From positions 1 through 64,000 of the forward strand of contig JACGCM010000635.1 in the NCBI GenBank assembly GCA_014058105.1: 64,000 nucleotides of DNA. The letters run 5' to 3'. A model generated the notes under the pieces. The model was not told where the DNA came from. It made no database searches and was given only the letters and a program-made list of their open reading frames with translations. A program made the position numbers and the translations under genes. The stretch is from Kingdonia uniflora (lineage: Eukaryota; Streptophyta; Magnoliopsida; Ranunculales; Circaeasteraceae). Positions 1 through 12,051 of the stretch are shown here, in pieces; the stretch's first letter is position 1; each line of letters opens with the position of its first letter.

Positions 1-1474
1 AATCTGATCACCTTGATGATCGCCTTCAACCGAAGAGCCTACAAAAAATACATCAATATAAATAGACCTAGATGAGGTACTTTTATCGGTACCAAGATAA
101 TCTAACACGATAAGGATGCTCTCATTCAATTTTTATGGTTGAATCGAGACGCCTTTGTGGGACTTTCAAGAGATGTCCGGGGTCGATCTACCAAGCATGT
201 CACAAATTGGCCATCAACATCGACCCCATGGCGGTCAAATAGAAATAGCGACAACTTTACCTTGTCTTCGAGATGAAGTTAACATGGAGATTGAATTGAT
301 CAAAGTAGAATTTATTCGAGAAGCTAAGTATCCAGATTAGATATCCAACATCGCGTTATCCCAAAGAAGAATGGAAAGTCTTAGTTGGAGTAATTTTATA
401 GATTTAAACAAACACACTCTAAATGATAGTTTTCCTCTTTCCCAACATCCATCAAATTCTTAATTCCCACAGTGTTATAAACTTTTATCTATGATGACGC
501 TGCTTCTGGATACAATCAAATTCCTTTCTTGGAAGAAGATCAAGAAAAGACCACTTTTAACTATTAAAGATACTTTACTGCTACAAAGTCATGCCCTTTT
601 GGACTCAAAATACAGGCGCGACTTATCAATAGTTGATGACTACTATGTTCAAAGCATATCTTGGGAAAATTGGGGAAGTCTACATTGATGATCTCTTGTG
701 CAAGAGCATACAATCAATCAACCACATCACAGATCTCAGCATAATATTTAACATTCTTCTAATCTTACAGGATGCGACTAATCCTTATAAGTATTAATTC
801 AGAGTACATTCAGCCTATCCTCGGCCATCTCATCAACAAAAGGAATTGAGGCCGATCCAGATTAAATTCGAGTTCTCCTCAATATACCATCTCCAAAGAT
901 AACGAAAGACGTACAAAAATTTCCGACAAAATTACCGCTATCAACTGATTCATTTCTAATTCTTTAGATCGCTGTCATTGGCTGTTCCTACTACTCTGCA
1001 GTTGTACAAATGAGAAAAAGTTTCAGCCCAATGCAGAGATCCAATAGACATCAGAATGAGGTAGTTTTTCAGGAACTTAACCTATTTGGGAAGTTTCCCA
1101 TCATGAGCACCCTAGTAGATAATGAGGAACTGATCATCCCTAGTAGTTATAGACACTTCTATCAGCTCAGTTCTCATTTGACTTGAAGGGAAAATCAAAA
1201 GCCAGTCTACTTTATCAGTAAAACCCTTACTTCAGCGGAGACGAGGTATTCTAAAATCGATAGACTCCTTCTAGCTCTTGTTTACACTTCACAGAAACTT
1301 ACACCCTACTTTCAAGCTCTCAGTCAGTCAAAGTCATGACGAACTACCCACTCTGGGAAGTTTTTTTCCAAGAAAGAGAAGTTCAGGAGAGTGCAACATG
1401 GTTCAGTTTTGGAGAACATGATATCAAGTTCAAGCAATGACATTCAGAAAAGGGTCAGTCGTTACCGATTTTCT
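1..1474 (+). pseudogene. Tat-lineage Ty3/gypsy pol relic: reverse transcriptase to start of RNase H
   Basis: Reverse transcription region of an old LTR retrotransposon, read by joining frames. At 120-340 the pre-RT linker is visible (NRDAFVG, then FIREAKYPD). At 380-420 comes DLNKHTLNDSFPL, matching the usual DLNKACPKDSFPLP block. At 495-700 are SGYNQIPFLEEDQEKTTF, FGLKNTGATYQ and VYIDDLLV; YIDD is the polymerase active-site box. At 1195-1440 VYFISKTLTSAETRYSKI opens the RNase H/tether region, and at 1455-1474 the frame reads TDFL. Stops and frameshifts are frequent, so it is dead. The 5' part (LTR, gag, protease) lies outside the window. The frame is cut at 1475 by a CACTA-like element and resumes after 8028. 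Family identity is firm; Tat rather than another gypsy lineage is inferred from the downstream tandem repeats and antisense ORF. Confidence 0.85.
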
Positions 1475-2936
1475 CACCATCAAAATAGGTTTTTGCAACG
1501 ACTATATCCGTTGCAAAAACCCTTTCTCAACGGACTATGTCCATACATAAGTATTGTCATAGGGGGTGTTACGGATGGGGCTGCAACAGAGAAAGTTTGT
1601 TGCCAAAAGTAATGTTTTATGCAACAGATAAGTCCATTGCCATTGTTAGACTTATAGCAATAGGTTTTTCCGTTGCAACAAGTTGACAACATCGCCAACA
1701 TCAATACTTAAACTCTGTTGCAAAAGTTATTTTATGTTGCTAAAAAGATGTCTTTTGGCATAGCCATTGTCCGTGCAAATTCTTTTTTCATTTAAAAATA
1801 ATAATAGCAATGAAATCACCAAAAATGTCACATAAACTTGCATTATTACACAAAAAATACATTCAGGTAACTTTATTAATATCTCAAGACCTTCATCCAA
1901 CAATTATGGAAAGACTGTATCATGGATTATAATATGAATTCTTCTCTAAACTTTAAGAAAATTTGTATTTATTCTTATATCATGGTAAGAAAATTATAAA
2001 GATATCATACATCATTTGCAAGTAAAATAAGAAGAGCACTTACAACCGATTCTCTATGTATCTATAATGATATTTAAACCGGATAACTAGAACATAGAGT
2101 GACATATTTGTAATCATAATAAGCAAACAACCCATGTCATCATTAGTTATGTGTCGATGTACACTAGCTTCTTCTATTTATGTGAGGAAAGGTCTCCCAA
2201 TGAGCCATTTCATCATTTTTACTACTCAACATCGTCCACACCATCCTGGCTGGTCTTGTTAATCTTCATGTGATACATGATCTTCTGATGATGGCCTATA
2301 CACAGAAGAAAAAATATCAATACATGATCTTCCATAGGATACATACAAAAGCAAAAGAGATGACATCAAGAAATTAAAACTTACATTTTTTGTTTCTTGG
2401 CGTTATTCTTCTAGATACTTAAGATCATATCCATGAGCATTTTCTGGTGTGTGTTTCTTTGTCTGAGAATTCATATCTAATCTTTTGTTGCCCCTTCTGC
2501 TCTCGCTTCATAATTATCTTCATCAACTTATTGTGCTTTCTTTGCTTTGTTGTAGCGGTGTGTTCTGATCGAGTTTACTAATGAATAATCTACAAGGTCT
2601 TCAGACTTGAGTAAGATTTTTCAGTCCATAAGAGCCATAAACCGTCCAATGAAACACCAAAAATTAGCCCACGTTGAACTTCCTTTTAGCAAATTAATAA
2701 AATTGAATTCCATAATTAGCTGTATAACGAATGATTAAAATTAGTTCGTCAGAAAATAAGGACTAAAAATATGCATGACTACAAACTCAAGGTTTGCATA
2801 CATGTTTATATGGTAGACCAGTAACAACCCATTAAACAAAAATGCAAAACGAAAGATAGTCGATACGAAAAAGTTTTACACACTTACTATCTATGATTAT
2901 ATATCATAAATCCTTATATTTATAATAATATAAAAA

Positions 2937-4837
2937 CCCCATCTTTTTTGAATTCAAATAAACTAACCTGCGATTTTTTAAAATCATATCCTTTCTAAGC
3001 ATATGTGAATTTCCTCCTGAAGTTACTTGCCAGAAGGGCTTGAACACTGAAGCCATATTCCACATCTGACTACCTAAACTTTGCACTCTCATTCCATCTT
3101 CACCATCCATAGTAATTTGGAACTCTAGCGAGATGTTTTTTAAATGCGTATGATTTCCGATCTTCAACCCACCACGCAAGCATACGTAACACCTATCATA
3201 AAATATTGTAAGACCATGAAACTATTCAATTACAAGCAATTTACGTGGCTGGTACAAAAAACTAGCTTGAAATTTGATTATGTGAAGATTACCTTTTCTA
3301 CGCATCTGAGAGTAAAATATCGACTATTCTCATCATTGTAGTGCATATGCTTCATTGTAATTTGAGAGCCTTGTGTCTCAACTTGGACAATGGCCAACGT
3401 GTCAAAACTGGCTCCGCAAACATGTTTTGAGAATCCCAAATCAGGTTTCTGGATTAGGGGGTGGGGGTAATAAGATCCTCCTGCATTAAAACACTTTAAA
3501 AGTAAGCACACATGCATATTTCCCAGTCTTCATGTTTAACTTTCAACATTTAAACTGATGAGAAACTCAACCTTTGTGCAAACATGGCGGTATTTGAACA
3601 CGTATCTCATTATGAGTTCAATAAGAGTTCCTTCCTTAGTAAAAGTATGACATCTGTGAGGAGACCTATAAATCTTCCCGTATAACTATGGCATTGGCAT
3701 ATAAACCATACAACAGTAACACCACATCTTTGCTGGATTATAAGCGTGAAAGAAGAAGAAGCCAAAACTCCAAAGGCATTGGATTGCAACCTGACCATTC
3801 AGGAGTCCAAGTATCTGGGACCAAAGAAAATACATATTGTTTAAACATAACATGGATATACTGCAACCAATTTAGAGGCAAGTTGTGCTTGTATACGTGT
3901 TATAGTCCTACCGAAAGCCTAGTCTTTCCCCAAGATGGTATTAAAGTTATGCCACCATGATCACGGATCCATTTTCGGGCTCTTGCACAAGCATTGTCTT
4001 CACCTCCTTCTAGACCTTCTCCAAGTAAACGCATGCAAATGTAGTTAAGTGTTGTACCGAACATGGTACTTTGACCCTCAATATGAAATCCCCGCCACCA
4101 TCCTCGTTATGCAATTAAGTGTTTGACAATTAGCATATTTTTATTATTATATGAGATACCTGCCGACTATCCACCTATTTTCTACCTGATGATAGTACAT
4201 GCAGCGAAGAGTCTCTTTCTTATGTTCTGGTGAAAACATTCTGTCTAGCATCCCCGTAATGTATAAGGTAAAGATATGCATTTTGTAGCATTTTGCATCA
4301 TTAGTTAACTGGACAAGCTAAAGACATTTTTGTAGAGAATACATACCATGGGAGGCATGAAAAATAATGCGCCTCCTATGTCAGTGGCCCAATGCCTGTC
4401 GCTTGTCTGTATGGACAAAAAAAATCTGACAGCCCTCCTCAATGCCATTATGGCATTCTTTCTTGTTACTTCTTCGTCATCTCCAATCTTTACTAGGAGT
4501 ATAGTTAGATCATATTTATCTTTATTCTCTTTCAACATCGGTATTTTGAGGTCAAGGAAAATGTAAACTAAGTTGTTGCAGAATGGTTAGAAATGGACTC
4601 TGGGTTAAACAAGAACGATGTGAACTTGTTTACCTGCAATCACAATAGAACGTCTCCGCTAGGCTTGACTTGGAAGTGATTTTGGTAGAACTCTTCACGG
4701 GCCTTATCAACTTGAGCTTTTTGTTCAGGAGTGTCGGCGTCAGGATCAAACTCCCAAGTCTGTCTTTCTACAAAGTCATTAGTGCTATACAGCCATTGGC
4801 TATAAGGCCCACCCCTATCTGTAATTTTTAGCTTCAT
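2937..4837 (-). pseudogene. Oxidosqualene cyclase (triterpene/sterol synthase) pseudogene, 5' half
   Basis: Oxidosqualene cyclases fold 2,3-oxidosqualene into sterol or triterpene skeletons at the ER membrane. Exons can be followed on the minus strand. Exon 1 (4634-4837) starts MKLKITDRGGPYSQW and contains VWEFDP-like RQTWEFDPDADTPEQKAQ; it ends at a GTAAAC donor. Exon 2 (4347 to about 4575) holds GDDEEVTRKNAIMALRRA and ends at GTATGT. Exon 3 (4186-4260) reads MFSPEHKKETLRCMYYHQ. Exon 4 (about 3894-4108) reads [19 protein letters not shown]. Exon 5 (about 3560-3815) has EWSGCNPMPLEFWLL and KMWCYCCMVYMPMP. Exon 6 (3278-3495) has YYPHPLIQ and ITMKHMHYNDENSRY. Exon 7 (2937-3140) has EDGMRVQSLGSQMW. 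Stops, a one-base loss at NEDGG and damaged splice sites make it a pseudogene. The catalytic DCTAE half is not found. Subclass (amyrin, lupeol, cycloartenol) cannot be decided. Confidence 0.9.
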
Positions 4838-7800
4838 ATTCCTGATCTAACTAGTAGCTCAAGTCCTTTCCAAACTCTATCAATAAATTAAATGTAGGAT
4901 CAGATAATTAAATCATAACGTGATGTTTTAAGCCTCAATATGGTTAAGTGCAAATAATAATAATTTGGTAAAGTGCAAATAATAATCATTTTGTCATTAC
5001 TAACACCGAAATGCTCATAAGCTAGTCATTTGGTACTCTAAAAAAAATTATTGGGTAAACGCCAATGGAAATTGTACCAACTACCATGTTGTCAAGAACA
5101 ACGACCTTAAGGGTACTCCTAACTACACAAAGGCCCATGGTCACGGTAAGAAATGTTGTACAGTGGCACCAATAGTTATATTTTTAGAATTTTATACTTC
5201 ATAGTTTATAGACGCCTATCAGCAAAATTATATAATTTTTAGCCATTTCTGAATCTCTAAGTAAGTTCATCGAATCTGCCTGGGACCTTAATTAACCTGC
5301 TATTGTAGTTTTCATATAAGTTCTTTCATTATATCGTAATTATAACCGCTGGTGTAGAATCCCATTATATTTTCCAAACCTATGCTCGACATGCTTTTAC
5401 ATACCAGCCCAAAACTTACATATCTAATTTTTCATGATGCATGAAACACAGAGTTTATACTTTTAAAACTGAACAATATTCTTCAAATCTAATATGAATT
5501 TGGGTCTGATATATATTATTGCAAGAGGGATAAATTATATTCAAATACCTATCTATCAACCAAACTGAACTGTATACAGACATGAATAGTGAAGAAGAAC
5601 ATATTGTGGTACAAAAGGCAGCCGCTTGTTTAGCAGTAGCAGTACAAGAGGTTCAATACCAAGAAAACTACATATATAGGTTCTTTTTCTTTATATAGCA
5701 CATCTTCTGTAAAGAGAATAAGAAGAAGCATGTCATACCTGTGTGAAGCTCACCTCATGGTTGAAGAGATGAAAGTTTAGTTGACATTATTGGATAAGAG
5801 CGAGAAAGAGATGAAAGAAATTAAGGCGGGATGAAGCAATGTGGTTGAATGGGAATTTGTACAATATCTAGTAGTGAACACAAAGCTATTAGTATATTCA
5901 AATAATAATGTTGACAACTTATAAACATATATATATTAGGAGGGAAGGATTGATGGACGAAGGAAGACTAGTAGTGCAGGATCTGGGAATGCAAGCAGGC
6001 ACTATATATTAAGAGCTGATGGTGAGTACTGAACTTTATATTTTCATCTCACTTTACCTACAACTGTGTAGCTTAAACTTAAAACTGTAAAAGGAAATCT
6101 TAGATTACTAAGACCGCAAAGGGCTAAATATTATATCTACAAACTACACTAGCTTTTCGAATCACTTCAAGAACTTTGGATTTTACTTTAAAAAATATTA
6201 GAATCTTATATTATGGACCAAAGGTTCCAACTGTTGCAAATAACGACGATATATGGTATACTGAAATTATAACCTTAAAAAAAGAATCAATATGGAGTAA
6301 CCCCCTTAACTATGCTTGAAATCTAAATTTAATATTTCTTGAAATGATAAACGATGATATGTTGTTAATCTGACGCATCAATGTCCCAATACTAGTTAAT
6401 AAAGAAACATATAGTAGTATTGCATACTAAGAAAGCAAAGCCCCCTATATTCATGTTGTACTTTAAAGCAAAACCTAAATGTAATGCCAAACACATGTTT
6501 TTGAACCATAAGAAACTAAGAAATATATGAACTCACCATTTCAATATAAGCTTAGCTTGAAACTCCAATGATAATAACTCGACATTATCCTTCAAATCAT
6601 CCAAATTCAAATTACTTACATCGTAGGTAGCCAAGACTATATACTCAAGCATATGCGGGTTATGAAGATATAAGAGCATATTAAGTTTAAAAATCGTCGT
6701 GTTTATTTGGATTTCCAACAAGATAAGCGGTAGTCATTTACCTAGTAATAACTCCTTAGAGATGAAAGCATGTATAGTCATCCCAATCGCTGGCTTTACC
6801 ATTTCCATGGCTTTATTCTGAAACCCATCAATGTGATAAAAAAAAACATTCAAATTCATTTCTAAAACCAATTTTTATTAAAATTGGGATAAAAAATGGA
6901 CATCTACAAAGAAACCAATTTCCATAAGCTATTAGTATATTCAAATAATTTTTATTAAAATTGGGATAACACAAACACGAGAATAACTTACATCAGTACT
7001 CTACTACTAGGAATCTCAAATAAAGGTGCAGCTGAAAAGCCCTCCATTCATCACATCATTATGGAGCATCAAAGAGCCCGATTTGAGCTCATATCGAGCT
7101 TAATTCTTATAACTTACGATAAATATCATAATCAAAAAAAGGTAAAACCACCACACTAATAGACTTTAAACACTAAATATATCGGCAAAATGTCATCATT
7201 ATATTCTGCCCACAAAGTCCAACAACATTCTAAGTATTACAAATTTGGATTTTTTCTAATCAATTTTAATGCAACCCATAAATAAGTCATGAAAAGTAAC
7301 TTACTTCTTTAACATGTTTTTCGTTCAGTTTTTTTGCTTCCTCTTTCAAATTCACGTTTTTAGAACAGACTTCAATTTGTTAAATCTGAAATAAGTAACC
7401 ATAAAAGCAATCAAATTAATTCCTTCAATATACTATTTCAAATTAAATAAGCAATAATTGCAAAATGTACCTGATCTGCCATTTTGTTAAATGATTTACT
7501 GATATACACTTCCATCCAATGCTTTTTATTGGCAGCAATTGAGAAATTATAGTTATAATTTTGAAGACCTAAGTTGTCACGAGACTTAGCCTTGAAGATT
7601 GATTTCAACAATTAGATCTCTGTGATATTACTTCTGTTTTTAATAACATGAGAAAAGTTGAGGGGTATCTGAATCTTGACGAATATCGTAACCCTTAGAG
7701 AGAGAAATGAGAAAGAAAGAAATCAAAAATGCAATCTGCGCAATTGAACATTGAATGGATGAGGAGGGAATGAGGATAGAGAAACTTGGGGAAGTGGACT

Positions 7801-7985
7801 TTATCCTTAAAAATATTCGTGAAGAGAGAGGCTAAGATTTTGGAGAGTAATAACCAATCGCAGGAACAAAACGAGGGAAGTTTCGTGGGTAAATGTTTTT
7901 GATTTTGAGGGAAGCCTCGGGATTTTATTTTGCCAAAATTCTATTGCAACACAAAAAGGTTTATGGCAACGGATACATTCCATAA
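4838..7985. other. Gene-free stretch of the first CACTA-like element
   Basis: A+T-rich sequence upstream (in gene sense) of the cyclase pseudogene. It may include the old cyclase promoter. I see no further exon, no transposase motif and no tandem array. Two copies of a short phrase around 'aagctattagtatattcaaataa' occur near 5885 and 6928, suggesting a local duplication. The subterminal motif region begins near 7935. The equivalent stretch 1700-2936 on the other side is likewise without recognisable coding sequence. Confidence 0.4.
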
Positions 7986-8028
7986 CAACCATTGTAACAG
8001 ACTATGTTTGTCGCCAAAAGTCTAGGTG

Positions 8029-9054
8029 GACTGTTGGGAAAAGCCTTATTTTTGGTAGTGATGGAAGATCCCGAGTGGGTGGAGCACGATCCTGACATTG
8101 CAGACGAAATTCAAGAAGATCTACCCCTAAAGCATTGGACAAGCAAGCTGAATGGGTTACAAGGAAAGGATGAAGACTTTTTACAGATGGTTCAGCAGGA
8201 CCCCCAAGGTCAGGAATTGGAACCGTATTGATTACCCCTTCCAACAATAGAATTGAGAAATTAATCCGCTTGGATTTTGAAGCCTCCAATAATGTCACTG
8301 AATACGAAGCTCTCATTCATGGACTTGACCTCGTACTCGAGCTTGGCGTCCCAGAGCTCTCAGACTACACAGATTCTCAACTTATCGTCCACTATTACTC
8401 TGAAAAATATAATAAGAATTTTAAGATAATCAAATATACATCCCTCGCTACATATTGGATGAGCCAGTTTGTGAAAGAAACCCACGATTATCTTCCTCAA
8501 AGTGAAAACAGACACCCCGATTTCGTGACTTATTTAGAAGGGGTCTTGGGTACCGAAGCTAGATATTTCCAGATCAAAATGATATCAACCCCCACCATTG
8601 ATCGACATTCTGTATGCATGATCAACACTATGGGCACTGAAGAAGAAGACAACAATTGGCGAAAGCCCTTTATTGCCTACCTCGGCCCAAAGAACAAATG
8701 CGATGGACCCAGTCCAACAGATTTAAAAGAGAGCCGATAACTAATCAAAACTTGAAAGTGTTATATAGTTCAAAATGGCATTTTATATCGTCATTCAATC
8801 ACGGGGACTTACCTCTAGTGCCTCTCCAAAAATAAAGCAGACGAAATGCTCAAAGATTTACATAAAGGGACTTGTAGCTCCCATGCCGCAGGTCGATCAC
8901 TCGCTAACAGAACAATTACCAAATGATTATTTTGGTCAGGCATGCCTAAGCAAGCAGAAGAGTACTCACACAAATGCGAAGCATGCTAACGACATAAACA
9001 CATGATCTATGCCCCTGCTCTCGAACTACATACAAGCAAGGTGTTATGGCCATT
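8029..9054 (+). pseudogene. Tat-lineage pol relic: RNase H and integrase zinc-binding region
   Basis: Continuation of the pol broken at 1474. At 8185-8330 a DGSAG...GIGTVLITPS block precedes LDFEASNNVTEYEALIHGL, the RNase H core of plant Tat elements (D, E and the DSQLIV motif near 8370). At 8840-9020 the integrase N-terminal zinc-binding region is recognisable across frameshifts: EMLKDLHKGTCSSHAAGRSL, then EEYSHKCEAC followed by a stop where CQ/CNR would continue. At 9005-9030 APALELH precedes the integrase core. The last codons before 9054 (SKVLWP) run straight into LKWWALDIV at 20039 once the Athila insert and one CCATT copy are removed. Multiple in-frame stops mark it as decayed. Confidence 0.88.
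9050..9054 (+). repeat. Target-site duplication CCATT, left copy
   Basis: Five bases directly before the TG of the 5' LTR. The same five bases follow the CA end of the 3' LTR at 20034-20038. A 5-bp duplication is what gypsy integrase makes. Confidence 0.95.
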
Positions 9055-10291
9055 TGATGAGCGCGTAATTATGATATTTTTAATATACCTGAACATGTAT
9101 TTTAGTCATTCATTATATTTAATTTTAGGTACTTATGTACATTTGCTTGATTGTAGCTATTGGAGATGGATATTTGAAACGAAGCTGTTAAAGTCAAGTA
9201 AAAGTGTCTCCAGCAGTTCATAGCACAAAATGTCAAAGACGCAATATATTTGATTGAAGAAATATATACATAAATATTCTTGGAGAAAAAGATCAAAGAA
9301 TATATTGCATCTAAGATCCTAAAAAATATTTTATAATGAAGATATTTGCAAGAGTTTCCATGAAGAAATATCTTTACATCACTTAAGAGAATTTTATGCA
9401 ATAATCTTAGAAGATTGGTTGTAAAATTAGAAGATATTATTGTGAAAATATTCTTTACAATTTAATCTATAGTTTTTAAATTTGGGTTCCTTCTCCTATA
9501 AAAGGAACCCTCCTCCCATTGTAATTGGGCATCTCATATTGGAGCAAGTAGAAGAAATAATGTCTTAGTTTTTATTTAATTATCTTCTTCTTCTCTTTTA
9601 GTTTAATTTTTGTTAATGTCCTTTTCAGTTGTTAATGCGATGAAGTCTGAGATGAGCAACTAATCTCCTAGCTTGAGGCTTCTTCTTGGATGAGCAATAG
9701 TTGATAATAATTAGGTTCTAATTATTTTTCTCTTAGTACTTTAAAATTTATAAGTTAGTGCATCATGTCGAAGGCTTGACCATAGTTTCGATTTGGTGTA
9801 CGTAACTTTAGATACAAATAAGTGCTACTAGCTGTAGACTTAATTTGGAGATCTAAACAAGAGAAAATACTAGAGAACTCATTCAACCCTAGCCATGGTT
9901 GAGTTGATAATTCTCTAAGACACTTTTCACCATCTCTTAAAAGCATAACCACTAAATGTTTGACCATATATTTAGTGGTTTATTTTACAACATCATATGT
10001 GTCTTAGTACGAACATTTGATGGGTGAGGATATTAGAATCTAGTTATGTATCGATTAGTGCTTTGAAAGGTAGAGGCCAAGTCTGAACCTTAGCTTTCTC
10101 CCTCATTAAGTTTTATAATTAGTTTTTATTTATTTTTCTTAGATTTATCTCGTATAAAATTGTTATTCGGCATAGAAAGTATTTGTTTTCCCAAACCTCC
10201 TTGTGGATTCGATCCCACTCATCTGTGCTACAAATCGATAACCGTATTTTGAGCGGGTATTTTGTAGAGGCACTAATAAACCCTCTTATCA
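9055..10291 (+). repeat. Athila 5' LTR
   Basis: Starts TGATGAGCGCGTAATTATGA and ends CTCTTATCA; matches 18784-20033 along its length. It contains a TATA box at 9497-9503, a polypyrimidine stretch about 9585-9600 and the transcript start region. It is followed two bases later by the primer-binding site. Confidence 0.96.
9497..9503 (+). promoter_or_regulatory. TATA box in the Athila 5' LTR
   Basis: TATAAAA inside CTCCTATAAAAGGAACCC, conserved at 19234-19240 in the 3' LTR. Position in the middle of the LTR fits the U3/R promoter of the element. Function is inferred from motif and placement only. Confidence 0.6.
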
Positions 10292-10293
10292 AA

Positions 10294-10311
10294 TGGTGTC
10301 GTTGCCGGGGA
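10294..10311 (+). other. Primer-binding site, tRNA-Asp type, with two mismatches
   Basis: TGGTGTCGTTGCCGGGGA lies just after the LTR. The usual Athila site complementary to tRNA-Asp is TGGCGCCGTTGCCGGGGA; here two positions have changed C to T, consistent with decay at methylated cytosines. Confidence 0.85.
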
Positions 10312-12051
10312 GGAATCGTTGAAAACTATTCTCTCTAATACCAAAATTCTTTGTTAATTCTTTCTAATACCGTACCAATGATTTCCAAATTCTTTGTTTC
10401 TAATATTCGTGGAAAATTATAGTGGGTCAGTAATAGCATATAGTGTTTCTATTATTATCGTTTATCATTCTGTTTCTCTAGTTTTATTTTATTTTTTTAA
10501 AGAAAAAAAAAGGGAGGAGTGTTTCAAGTTTTTGGCGCTACAGTAGTTGTGAAGTTTGTCCCTAAATTTTTCACCGTTTTTGATCATCTATAATTTATAG
10601 TTGGGAAATACGTTTGCTACAAAAGTTTTTGATAATTCAAAACCCTTTCCGAATTGCTATAGATCATATACTCTATTTAGTCTTCTGTGAGTTACAGCCT
10701 TTTGAAAAAATAGTAAAAAACAATCTCAGTGAAAGACGTTGTTGTTAATTCATCACTTGTTTTGGGCATTAGGGAAGCTAAATTATAGAAAACTTCCTTC
10801 TTGAATATTTTTCCTTTCTGAAATATCTTTCCAAATTGATATTATTTATTGTTCTCTCTCAATCGAGCTGAAGGATATGCGCATTTGAAAATCAGGACAT
10901 CATAGACTACAATAAACTTGGAAATTGAATTAATATTGTTGTCGCAAGTTTACTAAAAAATTTCTCTTGTTTTGCAGGATAGTCACAAAGTTGGAAACGA
11001 GACGGACAATACAAAAAGCTAAAAGCATCATCAAAACCATCCTTCTTGTGCCCCCTAAGTGAAGGGGCACTTCCTTCTTTTGCCCCCTCAGGGAAGGGGG
11101 CAGCCACAGCTACACCGGGAAACACGTCTCGCAGGTTGGTACTTCTCAAAACTTGACATCTAGAAGGGGTACATATCCGCTACTCCCCGGCACTAGGAGC
11201 ATAAATTCGCGTAGATTATACAAATACACGTTGCTCTAATAAAATATTTGTTGTGGTTGGATTGACCGATTGACGTGTTTAAATTTCTTTTCATTCCAAC
11301 ATTAGTAAAGGTAAAAACTGTTAGAGACTTGCAGGATTTCATCACCCAAAAAGCTTTCTAACAAGTGGGACCACCCATTAGGGATACGAAGTAATTCGTA
11401 TCACACTAAAAATTGAACGTCCCGGACCTCAAAATAACTGTTAATAAAAAAGAGTAGCAAGATTCCTGCAGGATTTTTTCACTCAACGGATAGGTATACC
11501 GGACCGGGGTATAAACACGGGTTTATAGGATATGGCCCCAGCCTAGCGCAGCGAAATACTTGTTGTAGGTTTGCGACCTCACCATTCTGAGTGCTGACGT
11601 ATGATAAGGCGACTCGCTCGGACGTGAGGACTAAACATCTAATTTAAGCTGGTACTAGCATAGGGACGCAGGGGAGTATAGGAACCAAAGCCTTTTGCCA
11701 TCGTACCCATTTTGAACATAGGAGAATATAGTGGAGACCTAATTATTACTTTTAAAAAAACATTGATGTGCTAGAGTCTAGGTTTGATTGATTTTTTACT
11801 GTACCGGGTGCTAAAATTTTATTGATTATTAGTTGTGCATGATCAATTGGGCACGTGGAGTAAAACATTTTGGAAATTTACCTGAACCTTTGCCTATTTA
11901 CAGCCTACCACCTCAGCCAAAGCGAAGAGGGTGACTTCTTTGCCCATCCAACACAATAGAGAACTTAGGACCCCCAATTTTGGAGGAGGGTAATTAATCT
12001 AGAGTTGACCCAATTAAGCCTGTTGTTGAGCTAGAAGTCGAACCCCCAATC
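10312..12051 (+). other. Athila untranslated leader
   Basis: About 1.7 kb between the primer-binding site and gag with no coding ORF. It holds two adjacent hairpin-forming segments at 11049-11069 and 11081-11102. Leader RNA of retroelements normally carries packaging and dimerisation signals; whether these hairpins do so is unknown. Confidence 0.6.

Larger units (their letters stand above)
1475..8028. mobile_element. CACTA-like DNA transposon carrying an oxidosqualene cyclase pseudogene
   Basis: The ends resemble degenerate CACTA termini. The left end starts CACCATCAAAATAGG; the right end, read on the minus strand, starts CACCTAGACTTTTGG. Both are followed by subterminal copies of a motif like TTGCAACGGA (about 1490-1700 and 7940-8015). 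This is the usual layout of plant CACTA elements, in which transposase binds subterminal repeats. The insert separates two parts of the same gypsy RNase H region, which supports both boundaries to within a few bases. No TNP2-like transposase is visible, so the element looks non-autonomous. The 3-bp target duplication expected of CACTA is not recognisable (TCT on the left, GAC on the right), so exact ends may be off or mutated. Confidence 0.6.

Noticed and set aside
2400..2700. Additional cyclase exons downstream of exon 7.
   Set aside because: I looked for the DCTAEGLK and WxNLFPxMALGEY blocks on the minus strand and did not find them; the weak STWANFW-like reading near 2660 is not convincing.
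4348..4566. Plus-strand open frame of 72 residues.
   Set aside because: It is the complement of cyclase exon 2, whose minus-strand translation matches the family block by block.
1472..8031. A 3-bp target duplication for the first CACTA-like element.
   Set aside because: The flanking triplets are TCT and GAC. They do not match, so no duplication is claimed.
8002..8316. Minus-strand open frame of 104 residues.
   Set aside because: It overlaps the RNase H region, which has a clear plus-strand homology.
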